Assembly (NCBI RefSeq): GCF_023715725.1
Contig: NZ_JAMBOT010000002.1
Coordinates: 124,001-188,000 of the forward strand
Length of the DNA: 64,000 nucleotides
From: Paenibacillus pasadenensis
GTDB taxonomy: Bacteria; Bacillota; Bacilli; Paenibacillales; Paenibacillaceae
Direction of reading: 5' to 3'
Made by a program: the position numbers and the translations under genes
Shown: in pieces, positions 47,395-55,104 of the stretch
Position numbering within the stretch: position 1 is the stretch's first letter
Layout of the letters: each line of letters begins with the position of its first letter
The notes under the pieces: generated by a model
Databases searched by the model: none
The model's input: the letters and a program-made list of their open reading frames with translations, nothing else
What the model was told of the DNA's origin: nothing

Positions 47395-47407
47395 GTTTTA
47401 TAAACGG

Positions 47408-47440
47408 AAAACCGTTCCCCACCAAGGGAACGGTTTTTTA
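47408..47440 (+). terminator. Terminator of dehydrogenase gene
   Basis: aaaccgttccc pairs with gggaacggttt, T6 tail, 14 bases after the stop. Confidence 0.9.
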
Positions 47441-47476
47441 TGTGACCTCAGGTTCAGCATGACAAAGGAAATGTGG

Positions 47477-47863
47477 TTACGAATAGGATAGCTGCATGGT
47501 TCCAAAGTCTGCTTTGAACTTGGCTTTTATCATATAGTCAATTCCTAGTATGCCGTCAAAACCATAAGAGTCTTGAACAGCGCCGAGCTGGATAGGGAAT
47601 GAGTCTAATTGAATCTGATCAATGTACAAACGAGGAATGATCTGTTCATAACAAAGTTCACTTGTACCTCCAACCCCATACATTCGTATTGCTCGACCTT
47701 GAATAAAATCGATGTGAATGCCAATTTGAGCAAGCAAATCAGTGTCAAAAATCGTCGCAGCACATCCCGTATCGAATAGTTCATTGGGCAATGAAACAAG
47801 CTGATTGTTATGGGTTAGAGTGAGGGACACAATGGGAAGACCATGATGAAGTCGAATTTTCAA
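47477..47863 (-). CDS. Retropepsin-like (clan AA) aspartic protease
   Basis: 128 residues. The catalytic motif F-D-T-G-C-A at 30-35 (D31) is the retropepsin D-T-G-[S/C]-A; a later hydrophobic-G pattern (G-I-L-G-I-D-Y) matches the family's second loop. Single-domain, so would act as a dimer. No signal peptide or membrane span. Its start overlaps by 4 bases the stop of the small gene just upstream (47860). Bacterial members are poorly understood. Codon use is AT-richer than the surroundings. Confidence 0.8.
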   Translation of the reverse strand: MKIRLHHGLPIVSLTLTHNNQLVSLPNELFDTGCAATIFDTDLLAQIGIHIDFIQGRAIRMYGVGGTSELCYEQIIPRLYIDQIQLDSFPIQLGAVQDSYGFDGILGIDYMIKAKFKADFGTMQLSYS

Positions 47864-48129
47864 GTACGCTGTCTCACACCTGAAAAAAATTCTCGTACGA
47901 TTTCTACATCTGTTCGACTTGTATGGAATACATACAGCTCACGCGAAGGAAATCGCTTATGAAAATCCTTATATCCGTGCCAAGCTTCTTGGGGACTGTC
48001 GAAGTCTTGAATCATCGCCATGTCCTCTATTTGGCGGAGTTGATTACTGGAACTAGCTTTAATTGCTTCTATCAATACAAAGCGGCTTGGATAAAGATGG
48101 GCAATCTCTTCCCATTTCATCGGTTTCAC
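47860..48129 (-). CDS. Small protein of unknown function paired with retropepsin gene
   Basis: 89 residues from the ATG at 48129. No known family that I recognise; it contains M-K-W-E-E-I-A-H-L-Y-P-S-R-F-V-L-I-E-A and F-H-K-R-F-P-S-R-E-L-Y-V-F-H-T-S-R. Soluble and mixed alpha/beta in look. It overlaps the protease gene by 4 bases and both are AT-rich, so the two are translated together and probably act as a unit. Toxin-antitoxin-like size, but no motif supports that. Confidence 0.7.
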   Translation of the reverse strand: MKPMKWEEIAHLYPSRFVLIEAIKASSSNQLRQIEDMAMIQDFDSPQEAWHGYKDFHKRFPSRELYVFHTSRTDVEIVREFFSGVRQRT

Positions 48130-48279
48130 CTCGCTAATGTGATTATTTTCAATATACCATACTTAGAAATATTTGATTATTAGAACAAGCAATTAAAGGA
48201 TATATAAGGTTGCTGATCAAAATAAATGGTGTAAGCTGCTGAATTGCAGCCAGAAAATCCATTCGCCGGAGGTTAAAGG

Positions 48280-49257
48280 ATGAACGGCCTGAATAAACGT
48301 CTAAACAATCAAGGAGCATTGCAATGGGATGATTTTAAATCTCAAATTGCGGCTCTGTCTGAGTGCTCCAAAATGGAGAAGATTGATAAGGGCTATTCCA
48401 ATGACGATAAATATATCATTTTTAATGCCGAAGAGAAGCCGCAGTACATCCTTCGAATCTACCCGATTGAAGTAAGCTCGAACAAGCGGTCCGATTTTGA
48501 GGCTCTGAAACGGATGGAATTGCAGGGGATCAACTGCTCCCGCCCAATTGAAATAGGCGTCCTGCCGGAGCTCGAGTTAGGCTACATGGTTGTATCGTTT
48601 ATCGACGGGCATGAGGCTAAGGATGCGCTGCCGCTAATATCGGAGCAGGAGCAATTCGATATCGGTGTTCAGGCTGGGCGGGAGCTGTTCAAAATTCACC
48701 GGATTTACGCCCCTGATACGATAGCCACTTGGAATGAACGGATGACGGCAAAACATCAGTGCTATCGACTGGATTATGCCCGCTGCGCCGCGACGATTAA
48801 GCAGGAGTGGCAGCTGCTGAGCTTTATTGACGCTAATCTGCATCTGATGCACGATAGACCGAATTGCTTTCAGCATGATGACTTTCATCCTGCCAACTTA
48901 ATTGTGAACAACGGCAAGCTCTCGGGAATTATCGACTTCAACCGCTGCGACTGGGGCGATCCAATTCATGAGTTTGTTAAAGTCGGCCTGTTCAGCTCGG
49001 AGGTCAGCGTGCCGTTTTCGGTCGGTCAAATCCAAGGGTATCATCATGGCGAAGAGCCGACGGAGCAATTTTGGCAGCTGTATTGCCTCTACCTCGCGAT
49101 GGAATTGATTTCGTCCGTCGTGTGGATGTTAAAGGTAAAGCCAGAGGAACTCCCCGACATGATGGCAAAAATCGACCGGGTTATGGAGGATCACGAGTGT
49201 TTTGAACTCATCGTACCGAAGTGGTATAGTGGGTTCATTAAGAGCAGAATCAAATAA
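48280..49257 (+). CDS. Aminoglycoside phosphotransferase-family kinase-like protein
   Basis: 325 residues; ATG 48280 with GGAGG upstream. Protein-kinase-like fold with catalytic H-D-D-F-H-P-A-N-L near 199-207 and metal-binding I-D-F-N-R-C-D-W-G-D near 218-227. The family covers aminoglycoside, macrolide, choline and homoserine kinases; nothing here fixes the substrate. It stands alone, starting 151 bases after the divergent small gene at 48129. Confidence 0.85.
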   Translation: MNGLNKRLNNQGALQWDDFKSQIAALSECSKMEKIDKGYSNDDKYIIFNAEEKPQYILRIYPIEVSSNKRSDFEALKRMELQGINCSRPIEIGVLPELELGYMVVSFIDGHEAKDALPLISEQEQFDIGVQAGRELFKIHRIYAPDTIATWNERMTAKHQCYRLDYARCAATIKQEWQLLSFIDANLHLMHDRPNCFQHDDFHPANLIVNNGKLSGIIDFNRCDWGDPIHEFVKVGLFSSEVSVPFSVGQIQGYHHGEEPTEQFWQLYCLYLAMELISSVVWMLKVKPEELPDMMAKIDRVMEDHECFELIVPKWYSGFIKSRIK

Positions 49258-49280
49258 TCCGACAGCGGCTTCTCCTTTAT

Positions 49281-49328
49281 AGAGACCAGAGACCGCGATA
49301 CTCTAGGGGAACACCGTGATCTTTTTTG
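49281..49328 (+). terminator. Weak terminator after APH-family gene
   Basis: agaccgcgat and ccgtgatct pair imperfectly before T6; plausible but weak. Confidence 0.4.
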
Positions 49329-49359
49329 TTGGGTATTTCCGTTAGGAGGCAATAAAACC

Positions 49360-49734
49360 ATGAGTGACAGAATTTGTGAACTGACCGGCATTCATCAAAA
49401 GGACACCAGCTTTGGTTACACCTTGTCTGTAATAAGCGGAAAATTCAAGATGAGCATATTGTACTGGCTCTCCGAAAAAAAAGTCATGCGGTTTAATGAG
49501 CTGCAGCGGGGAATAGGCACCATTTCCTTTAAATCGTTAAGCATGATGTTAAAGGAGCTGGAGGCGGACGGTCTCATTAGCCGCGAGGAATTCCCGCAGA
49601 TTCCTCCCAAAGTGGAATATTCGCTGACCGAACGGGGCCGTTCAATCATTCCGATTTTAGATATGATGTGTTATTGGGGAGAGGAGAATTTCGTGCCCGA
49701 CGCCAATGGGGAGACGGAACCGCTTCCCATTTAA
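49360..49734 (+). CDS. HxlR-family (DUF24) winged-helix regulator
   Basis: 124 residues; ATG 49360 with AGGAGG upstream. Typical pattern: S-G-K-F-K-M-S-I-L-Y-W-L-S (27-39), R-F-N-E-L-Q-R-G-I-G-T-I-S-F-K-S-L-S-M-M-L-K-E-L-E-A-D-G-L-I and Y-S-L-T-E-R-G. A Cys near the N-terminus (C7) is the position where DUF24 members such as YodB and HypR sense quinones or aldehydes. It faces the two quinone reductases and may bind the gtaagtac operator 1.2 kb away; inference. Confidence 0.9.
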   Translation: MSDRICELTGIHQKDTSFGYTLSVISGKFKMSILYWLSEKKVMRFNELQRGIGTISFKSLSMMLKELEADGLISREEFPQIPPKVEYSLTERGRSIIPILDMMCYWGEENFVPDANGETEPLPI

Positions 49735-49744
49735 CAAGTCATAG

Positions 49745-49783
49745 AAAAAACAGCATCTCCATTAATGGAGATACTGTTTTTTT
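49745..49783. terminator. Bidirectional terminator between HxlR gene and quinone reductase
   Basis: aaaaaacag.atctccatt pairs with aatggagat.ctgttttttt; T-runs on both strands serve both converging genes. Confidence 0.9.
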
Positions 49784-49789
49784 GTGCAA

Positions 49790-50332
49790 TTAAAGCTTGT
49801 CCAGAAATTCTACGTAACCCTGCGCGCTTCGGTCCAATAAAATCGGTAACTCGCTGTTTCCTGCCAAATAATGTTCAGCTCCATAAAAGGCATAGAAAGA
49901 GCGGTAATTCATTTTGCAGTACGATAAAGACGTTTCAAAAGGAACCAGATACTGGTCAAGGGTTTTGCCTAAGCTTCCTTCCACGCTAAAATCATGCTCC
50001 GTACCGCCGGCCGTTACGGCCAATGCGGTTTTTTTGTTTTTTAAAGCTTCCGCCTTCGACCCGTAGGCCCATCCATGCTGTAATACTTCATCAAACCATT
50101 GTTTGAGCAGCGGCGGGGAACTCCACCAGTATACAGGGAATTGCAAGACCAGTTTACCATGGGCTTCAACCAGCTCTTGTTCTTTTTTTACGTCGATCTT
50201 TCCATCGGGATAAGCTTTATAAAGCTCATGGACCGTATATTTGTCCGGGTATTTGCGAAGCTCTTCTACCCAGCGTTTATTGACGATGGACGTCTCCATA
50301 TTTGGATGCGTGACGATAACAAGTGTTTTCAT
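49790..50332 (-). CDS. NAD(P)H-dependent quinone oxidoreductase, flavodoxin-like (copy 1)
   Basis: 180 residues from ATG 50332 with AGGAGG upstream. Flavodoxin-like fold: T-L-V-I-V-T-H-P-N-M-E-T-S at 3-15 (FMN phosphate loop), F-Q-F-P-V-Y-W-W-S-S-P-P-L-L-K-Q-W-F-D near 60-80 (Q-F-P-x-Y-W-x-S-x-P is the KefF/YwrO/MdaB signature). It reduces quinones by two electrons, guarding against oxidative stress. It shares the transcript with the paralog 18 bases upstream. Confidence 0.9.
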   Translation of the reverse strand: MKTLVIVTHPNMETSIVNKRWVEELRKYPDKYTVHELYKAYPDGKIDVKKEQELVEAHGKLVLQFPVYWWSSPPLLKQWFDEVLQHGWAYGSKAEALKNKKTALAVTAGGTEHDFSVEGSLGKTLDQYLVPFETSLSYCKMNYRSFYAFYGAEHYLAGNSELPILLDRSAQGYVEFLDKL

Positions 50333-50350
50333 TATTAATTCCTCCTTAAA

Positions 50351-50896
50351 TTAAAGCTTATCTAGAAATTCAACATAATCCCCAGCGCTGCGCTCTAATT
50401 TGCTCAACAAGTCAGTGTTCTGTGCCATAGTGTATTCAGCTGAAAAGAAGGTAAAGGGGGGATGATAATCCGCATGGCAGAATTTAAAATTCACTTTAAA
50501 GGGAAGCAGAATTTCATCCAGCTCGTGGCCTACAATTCCTTCCTTGCTAAAGTCGATTTCTTCCGCGCCCAAGGATATGGCCAGTGCCGTTTTTTTGTCT
50601 TTAAATGCTTTTCCCTGCGACCCATAGGCCCATCCATGGGTTAATACTTCATCGAACCATTTTTTAAGCAGCGGCGGTGAGCTTGCCCAATACATGGGGA
50701 ATTGCAGGACAAGATTTCCATGCTCCTCAATCAGCTGTTGTTCCTTTTCTACATCAAACTTTTCATCCGGATATGCTTTATAAAGCTCATGAACCGTATA
50801 TTTGTCCGGGTATTTGCGAAGCTCCTCTACCCAGCGTTTATTGATGATGGAAGTTTCCATGTTTGGATGGGTAACGACGACAAGTGTTTTTTTCAT
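50351..50896 (-). CDS. NAD(P)H-dependent quinone oxidoreductase, flavodoxin-like (copy 2)
   Basis: 181 residues from ATG 50896 with a GGAGGGC site. Same signature as the neighbour: V-V-V-T-H-P-N-M-E-T-S and Q-F-P-M-Y-W-A-S-S-P-P-L-L. The first 50 residues of the two are nearly identical at DNA level, while the C-terminal third differs, a tandem duplication with divergence in the substrate end. The operator-like repeat at 50963 precedes it. Confidence 0.9.
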   Translation of the reverse strand: MKKTLVVVTHPNMETSIINKRWVEELRKYPDKYTVHELYKAYPDEKFDVEKEQQLIEEHGNLVLQFPMYWASSPPLLKKWFDEVLTHGWAYGSQGKAFKDKKTALAISLGAEEIDFSKEGIVGHELDEILLPFKVNFKFCHADYHPPFTFFSAEYTMAQNTDLLSKLERSAGDYVEFLDKL

Positions 50897-50962
50897 ATGG
50901 TTGCCCTCCTTGAGCGATTAATCTCTATTGCTCTTGAAGTGTAACCCGCATCCTAGAATTGC

Positions 50963-50993
50963 GTAAGTACGCACATTTAGTTCATGTACTTAC
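50963..50993. promoter_or_regulatory. Palindromic operator gtaagtac-N15-gtacttac
   Basis: gtaagtac (50963-50970) and gtacttac (50986-50993) are perfectly complementary, 67 bases upstream of the tandem reductases. Such gtac-centred dyads are typical of DUF24/HxlR targets; the HxlR gene converging from the other side is the obvious candidate. Binding is inference. Confidence 0.5.
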
Positions 50994-51025
50994 CTAAAGG
51001 TGAGTGCGCCTTGCAACGCCGGACT

Positions 51026-51907
51026 TTAATGAATAAGCAATTCAAGAAAGGATTTTGCCGCCATGGAAGGCGTAGAATGCTTGCGAGTCGCGACCCCGAT
51101 TTGGCGATCCGGCAGCGGGATTTCTGTGCGCAGCTCGACCAGCGTTCCATCTTTAAGCTGAGGTTCCACATAAGCCCGCGGCAGAAAGGAAACGCCGTAC
51201 CCCCGTTCCGTAAATTCAGCGAGCATATCCAGGCTGTTCAGCTCAAAATCGGCCTCGGCGTCGACTCCCTGCATCTGAAACCATTCCTCGATAAAAGAAC
51301 GTGTCGAGCTGCCGGGAGACAGCATAAGCAGCGGCAGCCGCGCCAGCTTTTCGGCCGACAGGACCTCCTGCGACCAGTCTGCAAAAGCTTGTCCGACAAC
51401 GGCGCAATAAAGAGAGATTTGGCTGCCGACAATCTCAATTTCCTCATCTGCAACGGGAAGATAAACGCAGCCGATATCAAGCGCTCCTTTTTTCAGACGG
51501 TCCAAAATAAGGCGTGTGCGCTCCTGCGACAATTGAATGCGAATGCCGGGATTCCGTTCGTGGTAGGTGTCCAGTATGGGGAGCAGAAAGTGTTTAATAA
51601 TGGCTCCGTTGGCTCCGACCCGCAGCATTCCTTCGTTCAGACGGAGCCGCTTCTTCATGCTTCGTTCGGCGGCTTCAAGCTCAGCGAACGCTTGCCGGAC
51701 GTGGCGCAGCAGCTCTTCTCCTTCATGGGTTAAACGAACGCCTTTGGGCAGCCGGTCAAACAGTCTGACGCCGAGCTCCTCCTCCAGCTGTTTAATAGCA
51801 TAACTGACGGAAGGCTGGGTCATATGGAGCGATTGAGCTGCTCGGGTCAGATTGGAGCTTTCGGCCGCATGAAGGAAAATTCGGTACCATTCAGAGTTAA
51901 TCGCCAT
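51026..51907 (-). CDS. LysR-family transcriptional regulator
   Basis: 293 residues from ATG 51907 (M-A-I-N-S-E-W); the ATG at 51955 has no ribosome site and runs through the likely operator. HTH at 1-60 (F-L-H-A-A-E-S-S-N-L-T-R-A-A-Q-S-L-H-M-T-Q-P-S-V-S-Y-A-I-K-Q-L-E) and a periplasmic-binding-type effector domain (about 90-290). Divergent from chorismate synthase, 140 bases away, which it may control. It lies upstream of the quinone reductases on the same strand, another possible target. Confidence 0.9.
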   Translation of the reverse strand: MAINSEWYRIFLHAAESSNLTRAAQSLHMTQPSVSYAIKQLEEELGVRLFDRLPKGVRLTHEGEELLRHVRQAFAELEAAERSMKKRLRLNEGMLRVGANGAIIKHFLLPILDTYHERNPGIRIQLSQERTRLILDRLKKGALDIGCVYLPVADEEIEIVGSQISLYCAVVGQAFADWSQEVLSAEKLARLPLLMLSPGSSTRSFIEEWFQMQGVDAEADFELNSLDMLAEFTERGYGVSFLPRAYVEPQLKDGTLVELRTEIPLPDRQIGVATRKHSTPSMAAKSFLELLIH

Positions 51908-51931
51908 CTTGCCATCAATCCTCTCTATGTC

Positions 51932-51976
51932 AACGTGTAAATAACTTGATTTCATTTATTGCAAGTATACGTGTAA
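51932..51976. promoter_or_regulatory. Repeat cluster in the LysR-aroC divergent region
   Basis: acgtgtaaa occurs at 51932-51940 and 51968-51976 (36-base period) and acttg (51943-51947) with caagt (51961-51965) forms a dyad between them. A spaced array like this in a LysR divergent gap is a candidate operator; inference. Confidence 0.4.
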
Positions 51977-52047
51977 AATGAAAATAAGAAAATGAGCAGA
52001 ACAGCAGGCGGGCTAGTCGCCGAATTATACAGCGGGAGTGAAGAGAG

Positions 52048-53103
52048 ATGGCAGGAAGCACATTTGGAGAACGGTTAAAAATGACGACGTTCGGCGAATC
52101 GCACGGTGAGTCGGTTGGAGTTATTGTAGAAGGAGTAACTCCGGGAGTGGAGCTTGACGAGGCATACGTCCAAGTGCAGATGGACCGCAGACGTCCGGGC
52201 CAGTCGTCGGTTACGACTCCGCGCAAAGAATACGATAAAATCCGGATCGTGTCCGGTATTTTTGAAGGTAAAACGACGGGCACGCCGCTTTGCATTATGC
52301 TTAACAATACGGACATGCGCCCTTCTGCATATGATGATATTAAAAATCTCTACCGTCCTGGGCACGCGGATTTCACGTACGATCAGAAATACGGTTTCCG
52401 CGATTACCGGGGAAGCGGCCGGGCGTCCGGCCGGGAAACGGCTGCCCGCGTAGCGGCGGGAGCGGTAGCGCGCAAGCTGCTGGAACGGCGCGGCGTGTCG
52501 ATTGTCGCTTACACGAAGGAGATCGACGGCATCAAATGCGAAACCTTTGACGCGGAAGCGATTGAGCGCAATCCGGTCCGCGCCTGCGATCCTGCGGCAG
52601 CGGAGCGGATGGTGGAGCGGATCGAGCAGCTGGCGGCGGAAGGCAACAGCAGCGGCGGCATCGTGGAATGCCGCATCAACGGCGTGCTGCCCGGACTGGG
52701 AGAGCCTGTGTTCGACAAGCTGGACGCTGAGCTGGCGAAAGCGATGCTGTCCATCGGAGCGATCAAAGGGATTGAGTTCGGAGCGGGATTTGCGGCGGCA
52801 ACGATGCGCGGCAGCGAGCATAACGACGAGATGGACGCTAATGGATTTGTAACGAATAATGCCGGAGGAATTGTAGGCGGCATCAGCACGGGAGCGGACA
52901 TTGTTTTCCGCGTTGCCGTGAAGCCGACCTCTTCCATTTCCCTGCCGCAGCGCACGGTGGATGCAAATGGGGAGGAGCGCGAAATCAGGACAATCGGCAG
53001 GCATGATCCTTGCATCTGTCCCCGCGTCGTTCCCGTAATTGAAGCGATGGCTTGTATGGTCATCGAGGATCATTACAAACGCCAGGCAGCGCTGCTTAGC
53101 TAA
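52048..53103 (+). CDS. aroC: Chorismate synthase
   Basis: 351 residues; ATG 52048 with GTGAAGAGAG upstream. Signatures: G-E-S-H-G-E-S-V-G near 17-25, Y-R-P-G-H-A-D near 101-107, G-S-G-R-A-S-G-R-E-T-A-A-R near 122-134, R-H-D-P-C-I-C-P-R near 314-322. It converts EPSP to chorismate with reduced FMN, the last shikimate step. Length and wording look like the shorter E. coli-type form rather than the roughly 390-residue Bacillus form. No other aro genes adjoin and a LysR gene is divergent, so this may be a second, specially regulated copy; inference. Confidence 0.93.
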   Translation: MAGSTFGERLKMTTFGESHGESVGVIVEGVTPGVELDEAYVQVQMDRRRPGQSSVTTPRKEYDKIRIVSGIFEGKTTGTPLCIMLNNTDMRPSAYDDIKNLYRPGHADFTYDQKYGFRDYRGSGRASGRETAARVAAGAVARKLLERRGVSIVAYTKEIDGIKCETFDAEAIERNPVRACDPAAAERMVERIEQLAAEGNSSGGIVECRINGVLPGLGEPVFDKLDAELAKAMLSIGAIKGIEFGAGFAAATMRGSEHNDEMDANGFVTNNAGGIVGGISTGADIVFRVAVKPTSSISLPQRTVDANGEEREIRTIGRHDPCICPRVVPVIEAMACMVIEDHYKRQAALLS

Positions 53104-53122
53104 GTTTCAGTACCGCAAATAG

Positions 53123-53165
53123 AAAAACCGCAATGACAGGAGCCTATCCTTCATTGCGGTTTTTT
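53123..53165. terminator. Bidirectional terminator between aroC and M20 gene
   Basis: aaaaaccgcaatga (53123-53136) pairs with tcattgcggttttt (53151-53164); T-runs on both strands. Confidence 0.9.
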
Positions 53166-53168
53166 CTG

Positions 53169-54350
53169 TTAATTGCCCCTTGCGACCTGGTCAAATTCCG
53201 CGCGTACCTCCCGGTAAAGCTCCGGATCTGCCAGCACCTCATAAGCGGTAGAAGCAAGCAGCCTTGCCCCTGAAAGCATGGCGTCAAGCGCTTCCTCCCG
53301 CATAGCCGCATCCCGGAATTCCGCCGTGTGCAGATATAGCTTATCGTTGACCACTTTTAAATATGGGTGAATCGCCGGACAGCGGAGCGACACATTGCCC
53401 AAGTCGAGAGAGCCGTGATCGCTTCCGGCCAGCACATCTTCGTCTGTAACTCCTGTTTTGTAAAGCAGCGATTGATAGACCTCCGATAAAGTCTCGTTTG
53501 TAACCAGCTCGTCATAGCTGAGCTCGAAGTGTTTCATCTCCATCCGGCAGCCGGCTTGCAGCGCAGCGCCATCAGCGCATGCCTTTACGCGTTGCGTCAG
53601 TTCGTTGGTATAATAACGGTCGGCAGAACGTACGTAAAATTGCGCAGAGGCATGCCCGGGAATGACATTAGGGGCTTGTCCTCCGTTATTGATAATGCCG
53701 TGAATACGGGAATCGCTGCGCGTTTGCTGGCGCAGGGCATTAACGGAGTTGAACAGCATAATAACGGCGTCCAAAGCGTTAACTCCTAGATGGGGGCTGG
53801 CTGCAGCATGGGCGGTTTTGCCGAAATAATCAAATTGCAGCGCATCCAGCGCCAGCGATTTACCGGAACGCTCATGAGAGTGGTACGGATGAGCCATGAG
53901 CGCAAAGCCGCAGTCGTCAAACAGACCTGCGTCGCTCATCGTCACTTTGCCGCCGCTCGTTTCCTCAGCCGGTGTGCCGTATACGCGGATTTTTCCTCCG
54001 GTATATTCAATGACGCTTTTGAGCAGGATGGCAGCGCCCATGCTCATGACGCCAATCAGATGATGACCGCAAGCGTGTCCAACATCGGGCAATGCGTCGT
54101 ATTCGCACAAGAATCCCGCGATTGGCCCCGGTTTGCCGGAGTCATATTCAGCGATAAAGGCAGTTTTCATGCCAAGCACACCGCGCTGGACGGTGAATCC
54201 TTCTTGCTCCAGCTCCTCGGAGAGCCAAGCCGAAGCCAGAAATTCCGCGTGGCCTAGCTCAGGGTTATTGCCGATTTGAACAGACAGCTCTTTCCAGCGT
54301 GAACCGTGATGTTCAGACAGCTCTTGTATGATTTGTTCATATGCGGACAT
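53169..54350 (-). CDS. M20-family amidohydrolase
   Basis: 393 residues from ATG 54350 with AGGAGAC upstream. Metal-binding pattern G-H-A-C-G-H-H near 92-98 and the second-site A-E-E-T-S-G-G-K near 133-140; dimerisation lid about 185-300; later H-P-Y-H-S-H-E and N-V-I-P-G-H-A. These zinc or nickel hydrolases (AbgB, HipO, N-acyl-amino-acid deacylase) cut amide bonds; substrate unknown. Cytosolic. Alone on the minus strand, with terminators on both sides. Confidence 0.9.
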   Translation of the reverse strand: MSAYEQIIQELSEHHGSRWKELSVQIGNNPELGHAEFLASAWLSEELEQEGFTVQRGVLGMKTAFIAEYDSGKPGPIAGFLCEYDALPDVGHACGHHLIGVMSMGAAILLKSVIEYTGGKIRVYGTPAEETSGGKVTMSDAGLFDDCGFALMAHPYHSHERSGKSLALDALQFDYFGKTAHAAASPHLGVNALDAVIMLFNSVNALRQQTRSDSRIHGIINNGGQAPNVIPGHASAQFYVRSADRYYTNELTQRVKACADGAALQAGCRMEMKHFELSYDELVTNETLSEVYQSLLYKTGVTDEDVLAGSDHGSLDLGNVSLRCPAIHPYLKVVNDKLYLHTAEFRDAAMREEALDAMLSGARLLASTAYEVLADPELYREVRAEFDQVARGN

Positions 54351-54411
54351 AGATCAGTCTCCTTAGCGGTAAATACATCTTTGTTCAGTATAACGCACAA
54401 ACTCTCTAAGC

Positions 54412-54459
54412 AAAAAGGACGAGACTCCAGCCGATCGACTGGAGTCTCGTCCTTTTTTG
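54412..54459. terminator. Long perfect terminator hairpin
   Basis: 19-bp perfect arms (54412-54430 and 54439-54457) around an 8-nt loop, T5-T6 on both strands. It ends the minus-strand GlsB-like gene and insulates the M20 gene. Confidence 0.9.
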
Positions 54460-54523
54460 AAATGTCAGGCTGCAGTTAAGCCTTTTAAGCTTTGCTCAAC
54501 TTATGCAGCGGTCCTGACCCGCC

Positions 54524-54778
54524 TTAGCGGGCTCGACGCATGCTGCCGAGAATAAGGCTCACGATGGCCACAAGGACAATCGCGCCGAGCAAAGCCGGAA
54601 TAAAGTAGAATCCGCCTACGACCGGTCCCCATTGACCAAGCAGCATCGATCCGAGCCAAGCTCCGACAAAACCTGCAATGATGTTGCCGATGATGCCTCC
54701 CGGCACGTCCCGGCCGACAAGCATTCCCGCCAGCCATCCGATAATACCGCCTACAATTAACGCCCATAACCAAGCCAT
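54524..54778 (-). CDS. GlsB/YeaQ/YmgE-family stress-response membrane protein
   Basis: 84 residues from ATG 54778, GGGAGG upstream; a longer in-frame start at 54937 lacks support. Three glycine-zipper membrane spans (L-W-A-L-I-V-G-G-I-I-G-W-L-A-G; G-G-I-I-G-N-I-I-A-G-F-V-G-A-W-L-G; I-P-A-L-L-G-A-I-V-L-V-A-I-V) mark this family of small stress-induced membrane proteins. Precise function unknown. The 326-base gap to 55105 is AT-rich and holds a cgatata/tatatcg dyad; nothing else seen. Confidence 0.9.
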   Translation of the reverse strand: MAWLWALIVGGIIGWLAGMLVGRDVPGGIIGNIIAGFVGAWLGSMLLGQWGPVVGGFYFIPALLGAIVLVAIVSLILGSMRRAR

Positions 54779-55104
54779 GATTGTTTCCTCCCTTATGCTG
54801 TTTCGTATTGTGTTGCTCATGCTATTTAGTAACCCTATGGCAGAGGCTCCAATCACCCTGCGGCTAAACCTGTCGCTTGCCTTTTCAGGTTTCCCTGCTT
54901 GGCGAGCCATTATTAATATAAGAAAAGGAATTTTCAAACTTAGTCCTAAAGAACCATTTCTTAAGAAGGATCTTCAATAGGTCTTTATTCATTCCGAAGA
55001 AACTATTATCTAAAAAACCCTGCCAATAGAACTATAAATCGATATATGGATAGATATTTAGTCTTATATCGAATGTGCTGTGGGGTTACTGAGGAGGAAT
55101 CGGA

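Noticed and set aside
47477..48129. Toxin-antitoxin pair
   Set aside because: Size and overlap fit, but neither protein shows any toxin or antitoxin motif, and one has a protease active site.
55021..55090. Third ATAGAT...ATCTAT operator, before the transglutaminase-like gene
   Set aside because: Only the ATAGAT half is present; the second half does not match.
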